The position numbers and the translations under genes were made by a program. 64,000 bases of DNA from Candidatus Opimibacter skivensis (GTDB lineage: Bacteria > Bacteroidota > Bacteroidia > Chitinophagales > Saprospiraceae), in the NCBI GenBank assembly GCA_016722045.1, contig JADKGY010000029.1, positions 682,001 through 746,000 on the forward strand, given 5' to 3'. Under the pieces are notes generated by a model. That model was not told where the DNA came from, made no database searches, and saw nothing but the letters and a program-made list of their open reading frames with translations. Position 1 is the first letter of the stretch, and the number at the start of each line of letters is the position of its first letter. Below are positions 49,035 through 58,659 of the stretch, piece by piece.

Positions 49035-51566
49035 TTAAACTAAGGTGTCCCTATCGCCATCAGGGTCTATTCTTATTTCCCAAATCTGATGCAGAAGAGG
49101 TTTTAATTGACTCATCTTTCCTTCTGAAATTAGTCTCAAACCTTGATTTACTAATTGTCTTGCTTTATTTTTATCTTTCCATTGTAAATTATTAAATTCC
49201 TTATCGTGATACTCTAATCTTCTTCTATCCACATCTCCTCCTGTTATCGCATTGCGTAATTCAATACTTACGCCAACAATTTCTTCAGTCAATTCTTTTG
49301 CTGATTTTGTATCTTTATTCTGAATTATATGTTCAATTGATTTCCTGTATTCTTCACTGTGAGATTCAATTATATCAATGTTCAATTCCTCGTTCACACT
49401 GTTGATTTTAATTTTTTCTATCAAGTCTTCCAACTCATAGAAAGTATCTTTTAGTTCCTGTTTAACTTTTGGCCATTCAGCAACTTTTTCAGCGCTATCT
49501 AATTTCAATAACTCTTTACGCAAGCCTTCTAAAACTTCCATTCTACCTGGTTCACTCCCTTTTTTGTTTTCAAACTTTTCTTCTAATGCCTCAATACTTT
49601 TTTCAACATCTGGACTACCTAATTTATGTGCGTTTCTTTTAGCTTTTAATAGTTCCTTTTGAAGTTCATCAATTTCAAGCGGAACAGTTGGTTTAATCTC
49701 AATTTCTAATTCTTCTGTGTGTTCTATTGACGGAAAATATGCACTAAATTTCATTAATTGTGATCTATCCACTTTAATAATTATGTTAACATCACTACCT
49801 TCGGGAAGTAGCTTTGGAAATGTTTCACCAGTTATAATTACTTCGTTAATTAAATTATTTAATATCGGATTTGTTCCCTCTGCATCATAATTTCCTTGAA
49901 AAATTGGAATGCGTATGATATCTTTAATCATTCCAGGTCTGATTGCACTTCTTGTCTTCAAACCATTGATTTCACCAGTTGCAGGAAATTTCTTATTTTT
50001 CTCTAAACCTTTTACAGGTAGAAACAAATCTTTGCCTTCAGTATGAAAAAAATTTTGAAATGCCAATATGGTAGGAAAGAACCTGCATTCCATCTAGTCC
50101 GCCAATACCTTGTAAAATACTGAATTGGTACGGTTGGCATTCTATTTTATTTCCTTCTTCATCATAAACATTGATTTCAAAAGAGTTTGAACGACCTTCA
50201 ACTAAAAGCACATCCACAATTGTTGCTTTTTCGCCTATCAATTTTTTACCACTTGACCAAGCTCCATCAAAGCGAATTACATCAGCAAAGATTTTTTCAG
50301 GGTAAGTACCAGTTGTTTTTTCTTTCAGCACTTTCAAATTAACCATTTCGTCCAATTCTACAGTCGTCGCTTCATATTTAATATCAAGTTGCAGTTTGGT
50401 TTTGTCCCTTGTGGTTTCCGTTACTTCATCTGAAACAGAAATAGTAGAAGCAAATAAAGCGGCACCTTTTGCAACAACAGTCATTGGGTCAACCGAAGTG
50501 TCTACTTTGTTTGTTATTTGCTCTTTGAGCATTTTGCGCAAGATTGGCGAATAAGTCGGACCGCCAACCAAAATCAATGCTCCAAGGTCTGAACCTTTCA
50601 AGTTGTTACGCTTCAATAACTCCTTTGTAATGTCAATTGCTTTCTGAAAAATAGGAGCGACCACATTTTCCATATCTTTTTGTGTAACCAATACGTCAAT
50701 TTCAGGTTCTTCACCATTTTCATCTTCAAAAGGTAAATCACCTAAGTTGGAAAGAATATTTTGCGAATCTTTGAATGACATCTGAATTTTGGTTTCTTCT
50801 GCAAAAGATTTTACTGCATTTCTTAAAACCTCCTTTTGAGTTGCATCAGACAAAATTCCATCAATTGCAAAATTCTGTTGAAGATTTGGTATGATGATTT
50901 GGTCAATAATTGCTTCGTCTAAGTTTTTACCACCAAGCCAGTTGTCGCCATCGGTATCTTTAACAGTCAGTATACCTTCCTCAGATTTAAGAATTGCCGC
51001 ATCAAAGGTTCCACCTCCAAAGTCAAATACCAACCAAAAACCATCTTTCTTTTTCGTATCAAGACCGTAAGCAGTGGCAGCAGCCACTGGTTCATGTAGC
51101 AGTTCAATATGTTTGAAACCCGCAAGTTTAGCTGCTTGCATCGTGGCTTCGTTCTGGGGATTCAAAAACTTCGCAGGAACGGTAATAACTATTGAAGAAA
51201 TGTTTTCATCCTGAATGAAAGATTTTAGTTTTTTTAGAACCTCTGCAGAAAGTTCTTCAGATGAAAACTCCTTATGCATATTGGAGCACTCATATTTATG
51301 AGTTGTTCCCATAGTTCTCTTAAATTCAATGAATGAATTAGTTTTACCCTTTTCAAGTGTTTTAATGCTCTTGCATTGTCACCCTTCATCACATTATAGG
51401 CTGTATCACCAACCAATATATCTTGCCTTTTATTGAAATGAACGCAAGAAGGCATAGTATCCTTTAACATGTCTGATTTTTTAATGGTCGGAATTCCGTT
51501 TTCCATTCTCGCTATTGCCGAATTGGTTGTTCCTAAGTCAATGCCATAGTCAATTTTACTTCGCAT
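49035..51566 (-). CDS. Divergent Hsp70 (DnaK-like) with long helical tail, two frameshifts
   Basis: About 843 residues over three frames. The ATPase domain has YGIDLGTTNSAIA (phosphate 1), WLVFDFGGGTFDAAI (phosphate 2), LLHEPVAAATAYGL and GALILVGGPTYSP (adenosine). A beta substrate-binding region follows (~390-590). An unusually long helical tail (~595-843) replaces the DnaK lid; there is no EEVD-type end. Joins lie near 51358 (one missing A; gives ALKTLEKGKTNS) and near 50080 (one extra base; gives DGMQFFPTILAF). It is clearly a dedicated paralogue, not housekeeping DnaK. It works in the cytoplasm with the adjacent GrpE-like and J-like proteins. Confidence 0.88.
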
Positions 51567-51590
51567 ACTTTAAATTATTTTGAATGTTTA

Positions 51591-52496
51591 CTAGCCTTTT
51601 GAAGTTTCTATTTGTGCAGTTTGAATCATTTTGTCGTTGTAATTTACCTGAGGTATCAGAACTTTTGTAATTACTTCTGAATCCTTTTCAAGATTTTCAT
51701 CAGGAATTGTGCTTGTTACTATTACTTTCATTCCTTGATGAAAATTCTTGCCTAATAATTCCGGCATTTCATATCCATTGGCGGAAAGATTGTCTTTAAG
51801 TTTCCCAACTGATGCTTGAAGTTGTTTCAAACCTTTTGTTTTGGAATCCATCAAGTTGATGTTTTTTTCTATGAGATTGATTTCATTGGCAACTTTCAAT
51901 GCTAAAGAGTGGTCTGCTCCTGGAATTGCAATTGTTGGACTTTCAGCTTTTTGTTGGGTCAACAACTTCAATTCGCTTTCAATTAAATCGGTTTGCTTAC
52001 CAAGCTCTTTAACCAAACTTTCTTCAATAGATGTTTTGGTTTCGTTCAAATTTTCAAGCACCTCGGTCTTATCGGATTTTTGGCGATTACTCAACAACCA
52101 ATATAAAAGCCCCGAAAGCAATACGGCTGAAAGCAAACCAATAATTCCATAAAGTGCATTTGAATTCACTGATTTATCTACTTCAGTAAATTTCTGATTG
52201 GCGTTTGTTTCAGTTGTCGAAATTTTTACGCCTAAATCATTTGCCGTCTTCGCAATAAAATTGATATTGGATTGTGTTTGAATTTGCAAACTTTCAATAC
52301 TTTTGTTTGCGTCTGAAATTTGACTTTTCAAATTGCCGACCTCACTTTTCAGTTTGCTGTTTTCGTTTTGCAAAATCTGAATACTTGTTTTTAATGATTT
52401 CAATTCGTTTATCAAAGCTTCATTTGTTAAAACTTCAGTTTGAGCAAAAACGTTTACATTTGCCAAAAGAATTACAAATAATATTGTTTGTTTCAT
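51591..52496 (-). CDS. Membrane-anchored protein with GrpE-like C-terminal head
   Basis: 301 residues. A signal peptide (~1-19, ending NVFAQ) is followed by a coiled coil (~22-110), one TM helix (~114-136), and then a second coiled coil (~140-230). The last ~70 residues resemble the GrpE beta-head: LLGKNFHQGMKVIVTSTIPD, then SEVITKVLIPQVNYNDKMIQ, aligning with GrpE's GxxFDPxxHEAV and VxExLxxGYxxxDRVLRPA pattern. Predicted topology: periplasmic coiled coil, cytoplasmic GrpE-like nucleotide exchange factor. It is encoded 24 bases before the Hsp70 gene. The GrpE assignment is by pattern and needs structure support. Confidence 0.75.
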   Translation of the reverse strand: MKQTILFVILLANVNVFAQTEVLTNEALINELKSLKTSIQILQNENSKLKSEVGNLKSQISDANKSIESLQIQTQSNINFIAKTANDLGVKISTTETNANQKFTEVDKSVNSNALYGIIGLLSAVLLSGLLYWLLSNRQKSDKTEVLENLNETKTSIEESLVKELGKQTDLIESELKLLTQQKAESPTIAIPGADHSLALKVANEINLIEKNINLMDSKTKGLKQLQASVGKLKDNLSANGYEMPELLGKNFHQGMKVIVTSTIPDENLEKDSEVITKVLIPQVNYNDKMIQTAQIETSKG

Positions 52497-52569
52497 GCTT
52501 TATGAATCTATCGTTTCTAATAATTTCACTTTTAGTTGATCAATTTTTTCATTCTGTGCTTCTATTGCG

Positions 52570-54648
52570 TTATTCTTTTTTGACCTCCGATTGCTTTAAT
52601 AGCATATCAATAGTTGTTTGTTGGTTTTCAATCTGTTTTTGCTTATTGAAACCACTTCTGAAGAGCTGAAAAATTTGTATTTGAGTCATTTGGGCTTTTG
52701 CCGAACTAATTTCAGAAAGAAGGTAAGTAGTGTTATTTATTTTGTTTAATTCTTCTTCGGCTTCTTTAATTTGTTTTTCCAATATCTGAGAAGGCGACAG
52801 TTCGATCGTAAATAGTTTTTTATGTATCATGCTCCCATTTACCCAAACTTCAATTGAATGAGTGCCCACAGCATACGAGCTTGAATCATTATTGCCCCAG
52901 CCGCCTAAATCTATAGATTTTGTATTAGGCGTAATAGTGCGAGTTGATGATTTAGTAAACCCTATTGGTGAAGTTTCAGAATTATGACTATAGTTACCTG
53001 TTGGGTTGACATACCTTGAAAAAAACTCTACTTCTTGTGTTTCGAAACTTAAAACGTTTAATTTTAATCCAATATACCTTGTGTGTTTGTGATACAGCGG
53101 ATTTGTTTTTAAGGTTTTTGAATGTTTGTCTGTATTGGTAATTTCTGAATCTTGAATGATAAAGTTAAGCTGAGGAATTTTGGCATAGCTGTTGTCTGTG
53201 GTATCTTCTCCAACTTGAATGCATAATTTTTTAAGTGAAGCTTTATTTTTTATGAATTGATTTTGAAATTCAATACTTGTATCTAGTGAACTTATTTGTT
53301 GAGTTACTTTCCATGCGTCGTGTAATACCAAAATAGCTGTATCTAATATTTGAGCATTATTTACAGCTTCAATGATAATACCTTGTGCTTTTGCTGCGAT
53401 GTTAGTTGAAAGAGCTATATAAGTTTCATCTGTCCCTTTTAAAATAGCTTTAATATTAATCAAGTAAGGTTTTGACATTTCAATTATATTTTCAGCTTTA
53501 GAAATTGAATCTCCACCTAATATATCCTTTTTACTGTCAATTCTACGCTTTATTGAACTACGCCTACTGTTATTTTTACCTTCAATTAGTTGTATTAAGG
53601 CTTGAATGTCTGATTGAATCAGTATATCTCTTAAATTTTCCTTTATTCGCTGTTTGCTGACAACTCCAATTGCAATAGTTTCTGCCTGTTTTACCAAACC
53701 TATAGTAGTCTTGGTATAATCTGAATTATTACCCTTTTCTTGGCTATCATTAAAATACTCTATACTGCATTGAAGAATTTCATTAGCAACTTTGTCTGCA
53801 ATAGGAGAGTATTCTGTATCGTTTGTAGCAATAATGCCAATAATACTTTTAAGTTGCGTTAGCTCATTTGCCGTAGTTGTAAATAATTCTTGCCCAGCTA
53901 TGGCAGCATTAGCCTTACTTGTTTTTCGACTGTTTTTTGTCTTTTCTATTTTCTTTTCAATTTGTTCAATTTGCTTTTGAATAAACCCTCTCATTAAATC
54001 TTGTTTGGCAACAAATCCTTGTTGATTAACTATTTCAATAAAATTTTCCGAAGAGAACATTTTATCCGTTTCAATTTCCGAATGAATTTGATTGAGAAAC
54101 AAAAGTTCCAAATCCTTTTTGGTAGTTTTGTGTGTTTCGTCTACAACAGATGAAATGAATTTATTTATTAAATCGCTTTCAAGAAAAATTAGTTTAGCAA
54201 CTACCGCTGTATGTAAATATCCTTTAGCCCAAATTAAATTGAGAATAGAGCAATTATGGAAAGCGGAACAATTTCTTTCGGTAACAGGTTTCCAAGTTCC
54301 TTTGCCGCTTTCTCTTATTAATTTATCCCATATTTCATATGCGGTTTCAATATCTCCCTCTTTCAATGCATCAAATGCGGCTTCGTCAGTAATTGGATTT
54401 CCATTCCAAAACCAAAACAGAGCAGCATTCATTTTGTCACTATTAAGATTCAGTTTTGAAACAGCCTCATTGACCTGCTCCATTTTCCGTTCTCCCCCTC
54501 CCAGTTTCGGAAAGCTAAAGTCATCAGCTGGATCTTGTTCGGCCTCAATAAATTGCTTTAACCGCTTTACCTGTCGTTCTTGTTCTCTCGCGGTTGCACC
54601 AACAAGCAAGCCAACTGTTCGATAGGGATTATTTTGAACTGCTTTCAT
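52570..54648 (-). CDS. Large protein with degenerate J-like N-terminus
   Basis: 692 residues. Residues ~6-82 look like a divergent J-domain: NPYRTVGLLVGATAREQERQ, then helices up to QVNEAVSKLNLNSDKMNAAL, matching the NPYxxLGxxxxAxxxEI and INxAYxxLxDPxKR ends of J-domains. The HPD tripeptide is absent. The middle (~100-480) is helical. A beta-sandwich-like domain (~490-610) includes GTHSIEVWVNGSMIHKKLF. A C-terminal coiled coil follows (~615-690). No TM segment is seen. It probably serves as co-chaperone or client adaptor for the Hsp70. Confidence 0.72.
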   Translation of the reverse strand: MKAVQNNPYRTVGLLVGATAREQERQVKRLKQFIEAEQDPADDFSFPKLGGGERKMEQVNEAVSKLNLNSDKMNAALFWFWNGNPITDEAAFDALKEGDIETAYEIWDKLIRESGKGTWKPVTERNCSAFHNCSILNLIWAKGYLHTAVVAKLIFLESDLINKFISSVVDETHKTTKKDLELLFLNQIHSEIETDKMFSSENFIEIVNQQGFVAKQDLMRGFIQKQIEQIEKKIEKTKNSRKTSKANAAIAGQELFTTTANELTQLKSIIGIIATNDTEYSPIADKVANEILQCSIEYFNDSQEKGNNSDYTKTTIGLVKQAETIAIGVVSKQRIKENLRDILIQSDIQALIQLIEGKNNSRRSSIKRRIDSKKDILGGDSISKAENIIEMSKPYLINIKAILKGTDETYIALSTNIAAKAQGIIIEAVNNAQILDTAILVLHDAWKVTQQISSLDTSIEFQNQFIKNKASLKKLCIQVGEDTTDNSYAKIPQLNFIIQDSEITNTDKHSKTLKTNPLYHKHTRYIGLKLNVLSFETQEVEFFSRYVNPTGNYSHNSETSPIGFTKSSTRTITPNTKSIDLGGWGNNDSSSYAVGTHSIEVWVNGSMIHKKLFTIELSPSQILEKQIKEAEEELNKINNTTYLLSEISSAKAQMTQIQIFQLFRSGFNKQKQIENQQTTIDMLLKQSEVKKE

Positions 54649-54670
54649 TTTTTAAAAATGTAATGCATAA

Positions 54671-55222
54671 TTATCTTCTTTCAGTCACTATATAAAATTG
54701 CCAGGTATAGCTCATATTACTTTCCATCAATTCTGTGCCTATGTTTGGTATTACCCCAGGAGCAGAGGCTCTATAACTATATGATCCGGGGGTTAACGTT
54801 ATTGACTTTTTCTGGTTGGGAGAGAAAGAATAGATTTCATTATTCAATTTAAGAGAAAGGGTCAACATGGTATTATTGAAGATTTCAATTTCAGTGTTAT
54901 ACGTTGATGTTTTACTGCTTGGGATAAAAATTCCGCTCTCGTTTTTTTCAACCATTTGTCCCAGTTTGACGAAAGACTTATGGATCCACCCTTCTCTATC
55001 AGTTGCAATATCAATAATGTTATAAAAGTCATTCTCCGAATCAAGTGACACAATGAAAATTTGTGTTCTTGGTGTAAGCATGGAAATTATATCGTAATCC
55101 GTGCCAGGGCCGTGCCGAAAATTTACTTGCTTCGTTACCCACCCAAGATAGGATTGGCTGTACATGGATAGTGACAGAGCAAGGAAAGCAGATAATAATA
55201 GAAGTCTTTTCATTCTAATCAT
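54671..55222 (-). CDS. Secreted SH3-domain protein
   Basis: 183 residues from ATG 55222 (a TTG at 55258 would add residues before the signal; ATG 55213 is also possible). Signal peptide MKRLLLLSAFLALSLSMYSQ. A bacterial SH3 domain (~25-85) has VNFRHGPGTDYDIISML and REGWIHKSFVKLG. A C-terminal beta domain follows. Such domains bind peptidoglycan or envelope proteins, so this is a likely periplasmic sensor. It is the first gene of the operon and is followed after 22 bases by the J-like gene. Confidence 0.8.
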   Translation of the reverse strand: MIRMKRLLLLSAFLALSLSMYSQSYLGWVTKQVNFRHGPGTDYDIISMLTPRTQIFIVSLDSENDFYNIIDIATDREGWIHKSFVKLGQMVEKNESGIFIPSSKTSTYNTEIEIFNNTMLTLSLKLNNEIYSFSPNQKKSITLTPGSYSYRASAPGVIPNIGTELMESNMSYTWQFYIVTERR

Positions 55223-55291
55223 GTTAAAGGAACCTTGAAAAAATTGCCTGTAAGCCAAGTATAGAATTATCTGGGGGATAATGGCTTGGCG

Positions 55292-55305
55292 GTATTAATT
55301 AATAC
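55292..55305. promoter_or_regulatory. Candidate operator upstream of the Hsp70 operon
   Basis: Perfect 14-base palindrome GTATTAATTAATAC about 70 bases before the SH3 gene. CCAAGTAT (55255-55262) and ATACTTGG (55302-55309) form another inverted pair around it. Suits a dimeric HTH regulator; which one is unknown. Confidence 0.35.
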
Positions 55306-55558
55306 TTGGTCCTGCTTAAAAATTATTCAATGGTTTTGTTCAAGTAAATATCAGAATTTATCCTCAAAGTGACCCTTGTAAAAGTAATTTATCTAAGCAA
55401 TATGATTACTAATTCAATAAAACATATTTACATAACCTATTGATAATCTGACAATAATAAGATCAAATTTAAAAAAGGAGGGAGTTTTTATGTTTCTTAT
55501 AGTCTAAAAGAAGAAGGCCAATCTCAGGCTGGAGACGGTTTCATACCTAAAAGTTTTA

Positions 55559-55695
55559 GTCATCTATCTGAGTTCATTCAACACCATTCTTCAAAAATAC
55601 CGGAAGATTTCCTTCTCCGAACGTCATAAAGGCGACCGTTTCGAACGCCTTATAAAGCGTCCCTAAAGACTGCCCATTAGTACGTATTTAAGTTA
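55559..55695 (+). pseudogene. Remnant of a restriction-type DEAD-box helicase N-terminus
   Basis: One frame (55559-55666) reads FNTILQKYRKISFSERHKGD followed by RFERLIKR, then a stop. The next frame continues LKTAH, stop, YVF. This matches the conserved N-terminus of large type ISP-like restriction/helicase proteins (YRxISFSERxKGDRFERLMxxYLKTDPxY). About 40 residues of a normally >1000-residue protein remain, with stops and a frameshift. It lies between the Hsp70 operon and the HTH gene. Confidence 0.7.
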
Positions 55696-55724
55696 GTGAT
55701 CAACATCATTATATGGTAAGCCAT

Positions 55725-56066
55725 TCAACGCTTTGAAAATCTCCTCTTCATCAAATACGCATCCGCCTCAGCCTCTATTTCTTGATTGGTTTTTCTCCTT
55801 CCCTTCTTTAGATAGGCTATCAGTTCGAGCTTGGAAAAATAGCATCGCTTAGATCTCTTCATTACTGGCAACTCACCTTTTGAAACTAACCCATATATTG
55901 TTGCAGTCGATAGATTTAAAAAGTCCGCCGCTTCACCTACTGTAAAGATTTTATCAGTCTCTGGTTGGTTCTTGTTTAGTTGAATCAAAAGTTGTTCAAT
56001 GCTTTCAAGTTTCTGCTGAATTTCATATACAGCTTGGGGTAGTTGTTCAAAAGTTAGAGATGCCAT
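55725..56066 (-). CDS. Excisionase-type helix-turn-helix protein
   Basis: 113 residues. N-terminal helical stretch (~5-35), then a MerR/excisionase-type HTH (~40-92): IFTVGEAADFLNLSTATIYG then PVMKRSKRCYFSKLELIAYL. The C-terminus is basic. HTH_17 proteins of this size in Bacteroidota usually belong to integrated elements. No integrase is found in the window, so this may be a leftover or a regulator of the Hsp70 operon. Same strand as that operon, ~840 bases upstream of its first gene. Confidence 0.8.
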   Translation of the reverse strand: MASLTFEQLPQAVYEIQQKLESIEQLLIQLNKNQPETDKIFTVGEAADFLNLSTATIYGLVSKGELPVMKRSKRCYFSKLELIAYLKKGRRKTNQEIEAEADAYLMKRRFSKR

Positions 56067-56378
56067 CTTAGATTTCGATTTAGTTGGTGTTGAGGACTCT
56101 ACAATCTACAATGAACCATTGAACTTTCCAATGACGATTGAATTCAACGTGACATTTGGTGATAGATCCATTGCGTGAAAGTGTTTCGAACATGCTCCTT
56201 TGGTTAGTTGGATTACAGCATTCCATCTCAACTAATTATTCTAATACCACCACCACCAGTTTTCAGAAATAGCTTTTTTCCATCTGAGACACTCTAAAAT
56301 TTTGGCAATTCTATAATCTGTCATCCATTTACCTATATTAGCCAATCTTTGTCAAGTCAAATTTTAAATAACCATAAT
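56067..56378. other. Divergent intergenic region of the restriction operon
   Basis: About 310 bases between the HTH gene (minus) and the XRE regulator (plus). It should hold the promoter of the restriction operon, but no clear TAnnTTTG/TTTG pair was found. A CCACCACCACCAGT tract lies near 56247-56260. Confidence 0.45.
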
Positions 56379-56654
56379 ATGATTGGCGATAAGATCCGGG
56401 AACTGAGGGAACAAAAAAACATCCTCCTGCGTCAGCTTGCAGCCCAGCTAGATATGGATACGGCATTGCTCAGTAAGATGGAGCGTGGCGACAGACTATT
56501 CCGTAAGGAAGATATTACTAAGCTTGCCAAGATATTCCATCAATCTGAGGATGACCTTCTCACTCTATGGTTGGCTGACAAGATCCTTAGAACAATTGAC
56601 GAGGATGATCACAAAGAGGAAGCCCTCAAACTCGCCCTAAATCAAATATTATAA
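56379..56654 (+). CDS. XRE-family regulator (controller-like)
   Basis: 91 residues from ATG 56379; an upstream TTG (56349) is less likely. It has a classic HTH: GDKIRELREQKNILLRQLAA then LDMDTALLSKMERGDR. A helical tail follows. It starts the restriction operon, 14 bases before mod. Controller proteins in this position time restriction after methylation, so this role is likely but not shown by a visible operator. Confidence 0.87.
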   Translation: MIGDKIRELREQKNILLRQLAAQLDMDTALLSKMERGDRLFRKEDITKLAKIFHQSEDDLLTLWLADKILRTIDEDDHKEEALKLALNQIL

Positions 56655-56668
56655 ATGTTACAACGAAT

Positions 56669-58656
56669 ATGACAATCGAAAAACTCGACATGCATTCACC
56701 AGATTTGGTGAATGAAAATTTTGAAAAACTTGCTGCTCTGTTCCCAAATTGCGTTACTGAAACAGCGGAAGGAAAAGCTATCAATTTTGACCAACTGAAA
56801 CAAGAACTCAGTCATTCTGTTGTTGAAGGAAATAAAGAACGTTATCGTTTAGAATGGCCTGGAAAAAGAGAAGCGATTGTAACGGCAACTTACCTACTAC
56901 CAAAACACTAAGACCAGCTAGAGCAGACTCAGTTGATTTTGACAATACAGAGAACATTTACATCGAAGGTGACAACTTAGAGGTACTTAAACTTTTACAG
57001 GAAAGTTACTTGGGAAAGATCAAAATGATCTATATAGATCCGCCCTATAATACGGGAAAGGATTTTGTGTATAAAGACAATTTTATTGGAAAGGAAGAAA
57101 CGGAGCTTTTTGAAAGTGGGCAAAAAGATGAATACAGCCAACGCCTTGTAGTTAATCCAGATTCAGGAGGTCGATACCATTCAGATTGGTTGTCAATGAT
57201 ATATCCAAGATTAAAACTAGCAAGAAACCTCCTCACCCAAGATGGAATTGTTGTAATCTCAATAGATGAAAAGGAAGTACATAATCTCAGAAAACTTTGT
57301 GATGAAATTCTTGGAGAAAGAAACTTTGCAGGTGAAATTATTTGGAAAAACAGTAGTAAAAATGATCAAGATTACATTTCAATTCAACATGAATATATTC
57401 TTTGTTATGTAAGAGATAAAATGTCTAATACAGGAAATTGGCTTGAAAAGAAAGAAGGTCTAGATGAAATTTATAAGGCTTTTGATTCATTCAAAAAGAA
57501 ACATGGTAATAATTGGGAAGCAATTCATGAAGAAGCCCTGGAATGGTACAAACAATTCCCTGAATCTAATCCAATAAAATCCTCCAAGCATTACAATTGG
57601 ATGGATGAAAAAGGAGTCTATTTTGCAAGTGATATTTCAGGACCTAACCATGGTCAATATGTTTATGATTTAACTCATCCTGAAACGGGAAAAGTATTTA
57701 AAGCTCCGGCAAGCGGGTGGAGATACCCTAAGAGCACTTTAGAAGAAAGACTTAAAGGAGGTCTTGTTCATTTCTCTTCGGATCATAACACAATACCTAA
57801 TAATAAAACCTACTTAAAGGATACTGAATTTCAAAGTGTAACAAGTATTAGATATAAGGATGGTCGTGTGGCATCAAAAAATTTGACAAAGCTATTCGGA
57901 GAAAATCTCTTTACAAATCCAAAGGATCCAGATTTACTTTACGAGTTGTTCAAATCCTTTGAAGTCAAGGATAATGACACTGTCCTTGATTTCTTTTCAG
58001 GATCAGCTACCACAGCAGAAAGTGTTATGAAATTGAATGACCAAACTAATAGCAAGTGTAAGTATATCCTTGTTCAGATACCTGAGAATTTACATGAAAC
58101 TCTCAAAACTGCAACTGGAAGCTCGAAAGCTACATTACAAAGAGCCATTGACTATTTGGTGAAACGAAAAAAACCTACCAACGTTTGCGAATTAGGCAAA
58201 GAACGAATCCGTCTTTGTTCACAAAAATATAATGACAAAAACACCCTGGATGTTGGATTCCGAATCTATAAATTATCGGATAGCAATATGACAGAAGTTT
58301 ATTACAAACTACAAGATTATAAGCAGGATATACTAGACCTCTTTGCAGATAATGTAAAGCCCGATAGAACACCAGATGATCTATTAGCTCAGGTAATGCT
58401 TGATTGGGGTCTTCCTTTATCCCTCAATATTGTGCAAACAAAAGTTGAAGGCAAGCAAGTGTATAAAGTAGCAGGTGACTCCCTCTTTGCATGCTTCGAA
58501 AAAGACATTGATGAGCCATTTGCCAAAAAGATTGCAAAGGACCTTCCATTGCGTATTGTGTTTCGTGATAATGGCTTCAAAGATGATACAGCCAAAAGCA
58601 ATGTAAAACAGTTATTGAAGCAACTCAGTCCTGAAACTGAAATGAAAGTAATTTAA
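56669..58656 (+). CDS. mod: Type III DNA methyltransferase Mod, frameshifted
   Basis: About 662 residues in two frames. The first frame (56669-56911) holds the N-terminus up to RYRLEWPGKREAIV. The second continues from about 56890 with LPTTKTLRPARADSVDFDN; one added A (CAAC to CAAAC) makes them continuous. Motif IV DPPYNTGKDF is at 57037 and motif I VLDFFSGSATTAESVM near 57985, the beta-class order of Mod N6-adenine methyltransferases. The intervening target-recognition region is normal in length. If the frameshift is real, methylation would be lost while Res is intact, which would be toxic; a sequencing error is more likely. Confidence 0.88.
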
Positions 58657-58659
58657 TCG

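Noticed and set aside
46691..56066. Prophage or integrative element
   Set aside because: No integrase, capsid, portal or conjugation gene; only one excisionase-type HTH protein.
56669..58656. Phase-variable mod gene
   Set aside because: The frame break lies in a two-base A-run, without a tandem repeat able to slip.
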